A stretch of 64,000 bases of DNA from Parascedosporium putredinis. Lineage: Eukaryota > Ascomycota > Sordariomycetes > Microascales > Microascaceae. Both the position numbers and the translations under genes were made by a program. Position 1 is the stretch's first letter; each line of letters starts with the position of its first letter. Below, in pieces: positions 55,401-64,000 of this stretch. Location of the stretch: the NCBI GenBank assembly GCA_949357655.1, contig CASHTG010000004.1, positions 868,001-932,000 of the forward strand, in the 5' to 3' direction. The notes below the pieces were generated by a model, which saw only the letters and a program-made list of their open reading frames with translations, made no database searches and was not told the DNA's origin.

Positions 55401-58400
55401 CTACAACAAGGCTGCCTTTAATGCCGCCTTGGTGCGGGAATGGTCCGGCCCCAACAACTCCGCCATCCCATCCGCCACCTCGGTCATCAACTCCTGCCCG
55501 GGCCCCATCTGCCCGTCGAGGCAGTACCCCAGCGCCAGCATCTCCTTGGAATCGAGGGTATCCAGGTTGCGGAGACCAAACGTGGCAATGCGGTACTCGA
55601 GCGCGATGGCGAGGAGCTCACGCGCCTCGGGGAAGCGCCCGATGGTCATGAGGATCATGGCCTGCTTGTGGTACGCGCGCATCGTGTCCGGGTGCCGCTC
55701 GCCGAGGTTGTCTTTCCGCCACTGCAGCACCTCTTCCATGAGGGCGAGGACCCGCCCGAGAGGTCCGCCATGGCCACGGCCTCGAGCGCCGCGAGCGTGT
55801 ACACGTGGTGCCGGCCGTACATCCTCTCGCGCGCGTCCAGCGCTTTCCGGAACCACTCCAGCGACTTGTCCGCCTCGCCAATCATGTCGTAGCAGTCGCC
55901 CAGCATCACCTGCGCGTCCACCGTGTCCTTGTGCTCCGGGCCCAGCTTCTCCGTGCGCGTCGCCAGCACCTCGAGGCACAGCGCCTCGGCTTCGGCGTTG
56001 CGGTCCACCCATAGGTACGCCATGGCCAGCACCGCCAGCGCCGACACCGTCGCCTCGTCGCTGCGGCCTTTACGCTCCTCGTGTAGCGCCACGACTTTTT
56101 CCTGCATCGCGATCCCCTCGGCGTACTGCGCCGCGTCGAGCTTCACGCTGACCAGGTTCCCCATGGCCGTGATCACCTCGGTCGTGAACTCCTCGTCGCC
56201 CGCTTCCCGCGCCTGCCGCTGCCGCGCCGCGAGCACTTGCTCCTGCATCTCCAGCGCTTCCTCGAGACGCCCGAGCCGTACCCGGGTGAAGGCGAGGTTG
56301 CTCCGCGCGATGAGCGTGGCGTTGCTGTCGGGCTCGGCTTTTTCCCGCGTTTCAAGGATAAACTCCTCGAGCGCGGCCGCCTCATCGTACTTGCCGAGCT
56401 GCACCTGTGTCACCGCGAGGTTGCCCATGGCGTCGAGGAGGGTCGTGTCCTCAGGGCCCAGCGTCCGCTTCCGGACCTCGAGCACGACCAGCTCGAGGGC
56501 CTCTGCTTCCTCGAACTTGCGCAGTTTCCGCTTCGTCGTCGCCAGGCTCGCCATCGCCGCCGTGAGCTTCGGGTCGTCGGACGCCAGCATCGCCTTGCGG
56601 ATATCCACGAGCTGTTGCTGTAGCGTTTCCGTTTCCTCCGTCTTGTTGAGCTTCTGCTTGGTGATGATGATGTTGCCGACCGCAATGTCCGAGTCCTGGT
56701 CCGTTGGGCTGCTCTTCATGCGAATCTCGATGACTTTTTCCTCCAGCACCTCGGCCTCCTCGTACCTCCCGAGCTCCGAAAGAGTGAGCGCGAGGTTCCC
56801 CAGTGCCGTGGCCACCTCGGGATGGTCCTCGGTGCCGTGGATCTTCTTGCGCCCCTCCACCACCTCCCGCTCCATCCTCTCCGCCTCGTCCCATTTCTTG
56901 AGGTGCCGCTTCGTCACCGCCAAGTTCGTCATGGCCGAGTACGTCTCCTCGCGGTGCGCCCCCTTGGCCGCCCGCTTCTCGTACACTGTTTGCTCCATCG
57001 CCTCGGCCTCCTCCCCGCGGCCCGCGTGCCTGCGGGACAGCGCAACCCCGCCATCGCCGTCAGCACGTCGGGGTGGTCGGGGCCAAAGATCTTTGCCGCT
57101 TTTCCAGCACCCAGTTGCCCAGCTCCGCCGCCTCCTCCGCCTTGCCGTTATTGCGGAGGGTGATGCTCAGGTTCGCCGCCGTGACGAGCGTGGACGGGTT
57201 TTCCTCGCCGCCGATCCGCTTCCAGCTTTCCAGCAGCTCGCGCTGCACCCGCTCCGCCTCGTTTCGGTCGCCCATGGATTCCCGCGTGAGGCAGATGCCG
57301 GCCAAGATGTTGAGCACCAGCACGCTCTCTTCGTCCGCGCCCTTTTGGCAAGCTCCAGCGCCTCCAGCCCAATTTCTAGCGCCTTCTTGTAGCGACCCAC
57401 GCCGCGGTAGGCTCTCGCGAGCTGGTCCAGCACTTGGTGCATGCTCACGTGGTCGGAAGCGTGGTCCTTCCGCCGTATCTCGACAATGTCGCTCAGCAGG
57501 TCCGCGGCCTTGTCGTACTGGCTGAGCCCTAGCTGGATCAGGGCGAGGCGCATCTTGTCCTGCAGCGTCCACGAGTGGTTCGGGCCTAACGTATTCACCC
57601 GCCCCTGCACGACCGACTCTTGCAACGCCATGGCTTCCGCGTGGAGCCCCGCACCCCGCATAAACTCGCACAGGGCCGCTTTAATTTCCAGGACCAGGTA
57701 GTGATCCTCGGACCAGATCCCCGGGCTCTGTCAAGCAGCCTCTTCGCGATGCTGAGGGCGGCGTCCGGGTTCTTTTCGTTGTGGTAGCCGTACGCCAGTC
57801 CCAGCTCGCCCTTGAACACGGCCACCGTCTTGTTGCTCAGCCGCTCCCGCCGCAGCGTATCCACCTCGCGACGCAAGGCCGTGGCCTCGAAGCACTTGCC
57901 CCGGGCCGAGAGGAGGCTCGACAGGCAGTCCATCACCGAGAGCGTGCTAGGGTGCGTCCTCCCCAAAACGGCCCTGAATAGTTGGATGTCCCACAGTTCG
58001 CCCGCTTCCACGTAGTGGCCCAGCTCGAAACACGTCATGGCGAGCCAGTGGATTACCGAGAGCGTATCCGGGTCGTTACGGTCCAGGGTCGACCTCGCCG
58101 TGTCGACGAGGCCGCGGAAGATGCGCTCCGCCGCTTCCAAATTGCGCGACTCGAGCTCGGTGATGGCCCTGCTCATGGCCACCGAGATGACCTGACGGTC
58201 CAAGTCGCTCTCGGTCGCGCGCGCGAGCTCCGCGTCGAGCTCGTCCGAGATGGCGAGGGCCTCGTCGTGCCGGGCCAGGATGCGCATCAGCTCAGCGCGG
58301 TCCTGGAGGACCTGGATCCTGATCAGGGTCGCGTTGGCTATGTTGTGCCCGCGCGAGATCTCCATGGCTTCCTGCAGACACGTCTCCGCAATCTCGGGGA

Positions 58401-60553
58401 ACCCGTACTCGAATTTCTGGTTGGCGAGCCGGAGGAGGGTGGGGACGTAGAGGTCGACCCTCGGCGTCTCCTTGGCGGCCTTCATCATCTCGAAATGCCG
58501 CTGGCACAAGCCCGAGACCACGTCGGCGGCGTCTTCCTCGGGGATGTAGCTCTTGCAGTTGTTGCGCAGCCAGATGGCCAGGTCCGCCGTGATTTCGGGT
58601 ATGCTCCACCAGTTGTGCATCTCCAGGTGCGTCGTGTAGCACATCCACCACGCCAGGCACGCGTCCGACTGGATAAACTCGCCCACCAGCCGCACCAGGT
58701 CGGGGTTACTGCCGGAGCAGAGCTGCAGGTGGTCGAACCAGGTGCGCTGCGCGTAGTCCGCCAGCGGCCAGTCGCACTGCGTCTGCGCCGTCAGCTCAAA
58801 CGACGACAAGATGCAGGAGACCAGGGCCGGGGTCATGATGTAGCCGAGGCAGCGCAGCAGGAGGCGCTCGTTCATGGCCCGGGCGTCCGCGGCGTTGGCC
58901 CTCGCCTGGGCGCCCCAGTCGTAGACGGTGACGAAATGACGCACGGTGGTGTGGGCGAGGCGCACACGCCCGTCGTTGATCTCGATGAGCCCGCCGCTTA
59001 GGCCTTCGATCTCGGACTCGGAGAGCGTGGGCGTCTGGGTCGGGTCGTTGGCGAGGATCTCGGCGCGGTAGGCTTCGGCCAGCTCCGCGACGGTGAGGAC
59101 GCGCTGCGCGTGCACGACCCAGAGGAAGAGCAGCTGGGCGAGCGACTTGTGCCTGTCGTCGAGGCGGTTCAGCAGGCGTTCGTAGAGGGGAAGATGTCTT
59201 CGGGTAGTTCGCTCAGGGCCGTCTTGATTTCCCCTCCGAGCGGCAGGATATCCCGCGTCAAAATGTCGAGGCGCAGACGCACAAGCAGGAACAGGCCGTC
59301 GCAGCCCCGGATCAGGGCATCCATCGCTTGCTCGGGAGACCCCAAACTACGGAGATCCAGCGTCCGGGTGCGCGACTCGACGTAGCGCGAAATGTCGGAC
59401 TCCATCTGATCAGCCGTCACGTCGAGCCGGAACTTGCTCTCCACGGGAAGGCGGGAGATGACGTAGGGGATACCCATGGCCTTTGGGAAGAGAAGAAGAA
59501 CTTGAGCACGCACGCCTTGGTGTCGAGCATGCGGGTGACGATCTGCATCAGGTTGTTCCAGTCATCGCACTCGTCCACGGCGTCCACGACGATGACGCAC
59601 TCCTGCATGCGCTGGAGGCACTTGTGCAGCACGCGGAACAGCTGGCCCTCGGGGATCTGGTTGGTCTTCTTGCGCACGATGCCAAACGCCTCGGCGCTCT
59701 TGCGCACAAAGACGGGGTCGATGGCGGAGATTTGCTCCAGCAACTGCGCCGTCAGGTGGATAAGACAGCCTGGGACGTGCGGCGGTTGGCGGCGCCCGTC
59801 TTGGTGTCGCAGAGGAAGTAGATCATGGCGGTATCGGGTTCGAGGGCGCAGCGGTCCCGCAGCTCCTCGATGACCTTGGAAGTGAGGAAGCTCTTACCCG
59901 AGCCCGGGTTGCCGGAGAGGTGGAAGCAGGCGGACACAGAAGACTCGACAAAATCTTCAAAGGCTTGGTTTTCGAGGAGCCATGTCCCGGTATTGGGGCA
60001 ACGGTCGTAGTCCATCTGATCGAGGTCTAGGTCTAGGTCCGGGGCATCTAGTTGAGTTGAAATGTCGACTGGGGCTTCGGGGTGCCTCCTTGGCCATGGT
60101 GGTGGTGATGGACGCCGCCTGAAGCATATCATGTGTCAGTAAAACCCAGCTTCCTTCTACCTCTTTGATTTTCCTCCTTCAGCCAAAACAAAACCGACGA
60201 GAATGGAAATCGAGAACTGTACTTACCAAGGTACTGGACTTCTCCTAGTGAGGGGTGCCGTAGAAGCCAACGGCCCCGGTCTGTATGTGCCCTGCATGGT
60301 GAGGACCCTGGGCCGAGTTGAAGGGTACAGTAGGCGGCCCTATGCCGGCCTGTGCCTGCTGGAACTGCTGGAGCTGCTGGAGCTGCTGGAGCTGCCCGGG
60401 TTGTTGGGGCTGCTGTGGTTGGTGAAGCTGTCGGAGTTGTTGGGGCGGTTGAATCATGTACTGCTGCTGCTGCTGCTGCTGGTTCTGCTCCTGCCCCTGC
60501 TGCGATGGAGCAACGCGGGGCCGCTGAGGGAGCGTGGTGTCTGGATACGGCAT
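55401..60553 (-). CDS. NLR-type STAND NTPase with TPR repeats and N-terminal amyloid-like motif
   Basis: Predicted immune-type receptor of about 1,680 residues. Exon 1 (60553-60237) encodes a Gln-rich segment and the motif H-A-G-H-I-Q-T-G-A-V-G-F-Y-G (60298-60257). The intron is 60119-60236. Exon 2 begins the NTPase module with C-P-N-T-G-T-W-L-L; the P-loop is G-N-P-G-S-G-K-S and Walker B is C-V-I-V-V-D-A-V-D-E-C-D. After a helical region with R-L-A-H-T-T-V-R-H-F come some fifteen TPR units of the 42-residue kinesin-light-chain type (examples: M-G-N-L-A-V-T-Q-V-Q-L-G-K-Y-D-E-A, L-G-P-E-H-K-D-T). The protein ends at 55401. About eight frame breaks occur (near 59760, 59490, 59190, 57700, 57350, 57090, 57010, 55750), and one may lie near the exon 1 end. 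It is divergent from the hydrolase gene at 61618, which carries the same motif. Confidence 0.85.
60257..60298 (-). other. amyloid-like signalling motif in the NLR N terminus
   Basis: The peptide H-A-G-H-I-Q-T-G-A-V-G-F-Y-G matches the hydrolase motif at 63204-63245 in 8 of 14 positions, and the differences are mostly small-for-small or V/I. It follows a Gln/Pro-rich segment of about 60 residues and precedes the NTPase module. In known fungal systems this is where the receptor carries its amyloid-nucleating motif. Class not assignable by eye. Confidence 0.6.
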
Positions 60554-61617
60554 GGCGTCACTCGCTCACGGCGGAGAGAATTCAACTCTCGTGCGGGGAG
60601 GAGGAGAATTTTGTTAAGATACAGGCAGGCCGTCAGCGATCGGGTAGAGGTCTGACTTTTTGTTGTATTCTTTTCAGCTCTCGAAATCGATATTTGGACG
60701 TATGCGGTCTCGGGCCCGCCACCGTGGTTGAAAGTCGACGAGTGTGGCGGTGCGTGCTGCGTGCGTGCAGCAGTTTGGGTTTTGGGTGTCTGTTGCGTAA
60801 CCCACAGCCGCAAAACCCTTGCACGCGCGCATCGTCGCAGTCAATCCCCCTGTCTGAGCATGAGCGCACTCGCCTGCGTTTTCCGTTTCCAACTGCAGCG
60901 AATCCCCCGCTCTTCGCTGTCTGCGCAACTGCAGGACTGTCTTTTGCCCCTCCCCATGAACCCCACCTACCGTGACCCCTAACTACATCAAATATTTGGT
61001 TGGCGAGCGAGCCATTGACCCAATCAGTGCACACTAGTTCGTCGCTGATGCCAATCAAAGCCTGCCAGGCTGCGCGAGGAGATCAATATTGGTTGGCACA
61101 TGCTGCGCCCGACCAAACTAGGAAAGGTGCGACGGGTGCCGTCTTGCCGGTGATAAAAACGCCCAGGTCGCCCTCTTCCCTCCCCTCCTCTCAAAGAGAG
61201 ACAAATGGAGGGGCGAAAAGAGACAGAAAGAAAGAAAACGCTCAGAGGAGAGACATCATATGGCATGTGACTACAAGTGAACTCGAGCAAAGTACAAAGT
61301 AGACAAACGAGCGCTTCTCCGCCGCCTCTGCCTCTGCCTACCGTCATCTCGGCTGCGCCACAAACACTTGTCAAGGTCGGTCGGCCATCTTGAAACGTCG
61401 GATTCGTGGCGCGGGTGCGGCGTACACTGGAACCGAATTGATAATTCCAAACACTTGCGACGAAGTTCGATATCATCCCTCCCCGAAAAAGAAATCTAGA
61501 GGCAGACTGTGTTGAAGCAGTAAGAAAGGTTAAAAACGCCTTAGTGCCCTCCATTGACGGGGCTGCCTTGAGTGGTTTCACCACAGTCACGTTTTTGCTT
61601 GCCTGCGGAATTACAAC
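60554..61617. other. shared divergent promoter region of the NLR/hydrolase pair
   Basis: 1,064 bp between the two start codons. Open frames here are short and unsupported. It carries several CTGCAG and palindromic GC-rich stretches (60765-60840) but no clear TATA box. Its position suggests co-regulation of the two genes. Confidence 0.55.
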
Positions 61618-63381
61618 ATGCCGCTGTGGAAGCACAAGAAGAGCAAGACCAAGAAGGCGGAAGAGACGCTGCCGCCAGAAGAATCCCTGTCGCAGGCCGT
61701 CGTCCCGGTGGGATGCCAAGAAGTCGTGCCTGTCGGGCCGCAGGAGGTTGTGCTCGCCGCCCCCGCCGGCGATCCGGGCCAAGAAATTGAAATTCCATCC
61801 CGCATGTACGTATGCATCGTCGACCGTTGAATTAGTATTGATCGCAGCGGCTTCTTCCGCCAAACCTCGCTGACCAGCCCAGACCCGCGCCCAAAGTTCA
61901 CGGCTCTCTCGTCAAGTCCACGGCAGGGGCCTACGGGTTTGATATCCTTCACCAACCCCCAGGCCCTGTCGCAGAGTAAGTCTGTCGTTTGTTAGAACAA
62001 TAAACTGTGCAAGTCGCGAGCAATTTCCAAGTTATTTCGCCTTACGATGGCCATTCACTAACCCGAGTTAGCATCATCTTTATCCACGGGCTAACAGGGA
62101 CCCGAGACATCACCTGGACCCGCAACGCCGGAAAAAGTCGGCCTGCTTCTGGCCCAAGGATCTCCTCCCGGAAGAAGGGCACGGAATCCCCGAGGCCCGC
62201 ATCGCATCGTGGGGCTACGACGCAAACGTCGTCGACAAGCGGCCCTTCTCCGCCGTATCCACCAACTCGATCGAGCAGCACGCGGCGAACCTATGCGCGG
62301 ACCTAGCCGCCCTGAGACGTAGCGAGGTCAGCAGCAACGCTGACACCAGCCAGAGGCCCATCATCTTCGTGGTCCACAGCCTCGGCGGGCTCGTCCTCAA
62401 GTCTGCCCTTCTCCACGCCAATGAGTCGCGCGCCAGCACCACGGCGTCGATTGCCGCAGTCGTCGATGCCACCGCGGCCATCGCCTTCATGGGTACGCCG
62501 CACCGAGGGTCGGAACAAGCTCAGTGGGGTAGCATACTCGCCTCGGCCCTCAGTCACGTCAAACAGGGCAACGCTGATTTGGTCGGGAGGCTGAACAAGG
62601 CGGAGCCGCGGCTGGACCTTTGCAGGAACGTTTCATGAGATTCCTGGAGCTTCGCAAGGAACAAGATCGGCCAATTGAGATTACAACCTTTTATGAGGAG
62701 CTGCCACTCCCAGTCATAGGAACAGTGAGTTTTCCTCTCCTCTGTTTGTGGTTTTCTTTTTCTGCTTTCTGTGCGTTCTGGATGGGGTAGGGCACGGTAG
62801 ACAAATGGCAGTTGGATTGATGCCATCGCTGGTCGCTCTTTCTTACCGCTACGGGCTGCGGGTCTTCCTAAGACCATCAGTTTTCTGACTTCTGACCTGC
62901 CGTGGTGACACAGATCGTACCTGCCGCCTCTGCCAAGATGGATCCATACAATTCCATCGGCATCCACGCCAACCACATGGATCTGGTGAGATTCGGTGGG
63001 GATGATAGTCCCGGTTACATCAAAGTCGTAGGCGAACTACGACGGTGGATAGACGCTCTGAAGCAGCAATCAGAAGTTGTCAAGGTATGCAAGGCCCGTC
63101 TTCCCCTCCGTTGTCTTCGATCTGGGTGACGTGTAGACTAATGACGAGAGGATCGTAGACGCAGCAGGGCACAATGACAAACACCGCCAACGGGAGCGTT
63201 CAGCACAGCGGCAATGTTGCAACGGGAGGAGTCGCATTTTACGGGAACCAAAACTTTTCGGGGCAGCAATTCAGCATCGGTACGTTCATTGTTCTCTGTT
63301 GTTTAATACGACCAAAACCAGCTAAATACTCATCGATGATTTCACACAGGCGGTTTCCATCACCATGGACCGGAACCTTGA
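61618..63381 (+). CDS. SesB-like alpha/beta hydrolase with C-terminal amyloid-like motif
   Basis: Lipase-like hydrolase of the SesB/DUF676 type, known as an effector or N-terminal domain in fungal NLR systems. Exon 1 (61618-61805) has repeats of Q-E-V-V-P-V-G. Further exons are about 61878-61975, 62072-62724, 62914-63084, 63159-63279 and 63350-63381; the first splice does not keep frame as read, so its exact ends are uncertain. Domain marks: D-I-I-F-I-H-G-L-T-G-T-R, the nucleophile elbow V-V-H-S-L-G-G-L-V, F-M-G-T-P-H-R-G and the late His in G-I-H-A-N-H-M-D-L-V-R-F. Exon 5 carries H-S-G-N-V-A-T-G-G-V-A-F-Y-G, then N-Q-N-F-S-G-Q-Q-F-S-I-G; the protein ends six to eight residues later. Frame breaks lie near 62140 (A run) and 62625. 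About 420 residues. Confidence 0.82.
63204..63245 (+). other. amyloid-like signalling motif at the hydrolase C terminus
   Basis: H-S-G-N-V-A-T-G-G-V-A-F-Y-G, followed directly by a Gln/Asn/Gly/aromatic stretch (N-Q-N-F-S-G-Q-Q-F-S-I-G). It is separated from the enzyme domain by an intron and a short linker. C-terminal placement on an effector, matched to an N-terminal copy on the neighbouring receptor, is the known geometry of fungal amyloid signalling. Confidence 0.65.
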
Positions 63382-64000
63382 GTAGCCAGGCGAGTCCGGC
63401 AACTATTCAGTACGAGGCAAGAGGCGTTTGTGGGGTACTCTGGATAATCTTTGATATTTTATATTTGATACGAGCTTCTCCTTCACTCTGAAGCATCTCT
63501 TTTCTTTTCGGATTATTGTTGCCGTGTACGACTATGTGTAGGAGTGATAACCTAGTTTAATTGAAGGCTTGTCCACCTTGTGATTCATCTGCACATTGGT
63601 ATAATGAGGGGCTTGCGCGCTCAAGTTGTACAAGGGTTATCTTAAGAATGCTATGTCTCCCTATCCCATCATCTCAGCATGATTTGATATGGTACTTGTC
63701 ACGAGAGGGTAGGAACAAAGGAGGAAGCGAAGATCAATTGTGGATGGAGGGGAGTGGCAAACGAGCACACGAGCACACGATGTCGGACATCATTTCTTCA
63801 AGCATATCTCTGTGGGTGATGTTGAGGCGAGCTGAACAGTTATTTTGTTAGAAACGAACCGTTTTGCTTGCCACGGTTTATTTTCTCTGGATCAAGGTAT
63901 CTCGGTTTGGTGATGTTTGCTGATGGAATAGAGAACGCTCATTTGTTCAAAGAGATCCATCTACCTATCACCGGTCTTCTGTGAGGCTGTAAAGAAATAT
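63382..64000. other. gene-free right flank
   Basis: 3' region of the hydrolase gene to the end of the window. AT-rich for the first 150 bases. One 96-codon frame (63561-63851, +) has no support. Confidence 0.45.

Noticed and set aside
55923..57392. 489-codon open frame on the plus strand opposite the NLR TPR region
   Set aside because: It mirrors the TPR coding sequence. GC-rich third positions keep the antisense frame open, the composition is Ser/Arg/Ala filler, and the sense strand has clear TPR motifs.
57982..59001. 339-codon plus-strand open frame opposite the NLR centre
   Set aside because: Same antisense effect; no recognisable domain.
1..64000. CRISPR array, prophage or bacterial operon structures
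   Set aside because: No regularly spaced direct repeats with unique spacers, no ribosome-binding-site-led gene strings; intron structure shows a eukaryotic genome.

Overview
The window is nuclear DNA of a filamentous ascomycete (Pezizomycotina, most likely Sordariomycetes). Genes carry short introns of about 50-170 nt with GTANGT-type donors, CTAAC/CTGAC branch sites and YAG acceptors. Coding DNA is GC-rich at third positions. The families present (HET-domain, BTB, DUF1996, SesB-like lipase, TPR-type NLR, small cysteine-rich secreted protein) are typical of that group. I recognise 20 protein genes, one intron-bearing tRNA-Gly(GCC) and several repeats. About a third of the window is gene-free spacer.

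Layout, left to right: sulfonate/taurine dioxygenase (+), F-box protein (-), small cysteine-rich secreted protein (+), BTB protein (+), folylpolyglutamate synthase (-), membrane-anchored HET-domain protein (+), FAD-linked oxidase (+), mitochondrial SAM-type carrier (-), DOPA 4,5-dioxygenase-like protein (-), second BTB protein (+), tRNA-Gly, a 58-residue zinc-finger microprotein (-) with a 300-bp polypurine tract upstream, an AT-rich gene-free block, a single-pass membrane protein (-), an intact TPR protein (-), two copper amine oxidases facing each other (one apparently peroxisomal, one secreted), an OsmC/Ohr protein (-), a secreted DUF1996 protein (-), a second single-pass membrane protein with poly-Q tail (+), a secreted tripeptidyl aminopeptidase-like serine hydrolase (+), an MFS transporter (-), and at the right end a divergent pair: a very large NLR (P-loop NTPase plus TPR repeats, -) and a SesB-like alpha/beta hydrolase (+).

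The most interesting system is that divergent pair (55.4-63.4 kb). The N-terminal exon of the NLR and the C-terminal exon of the hydrolase carry a matching motif of about 14 residues with the pattern H-x-G-x-[VI]-x-T-G-x-V-x-F-Y-G. In the NLR it follows a glutamine-rich segment. This is the arrangement of the known fungal amyloid-signalling pairs, in which a receptor templates its effector through a shared amyloid motif. I cannot assign the motif to a named class (HRAM, sigma, PP), so it may be a variant or a new one.

A caution for every gene call: about 14 of the 20 genes are broken by one to about ten single-base frame changes, nearly always explained by one base missing from a short homopolymer, usually C or G. 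Intact genes lie between broken ones. This looks like uncorrected consensus error, not pseudogenisation, so broken genes are annotated as CDS over their full span and the breaks are described.
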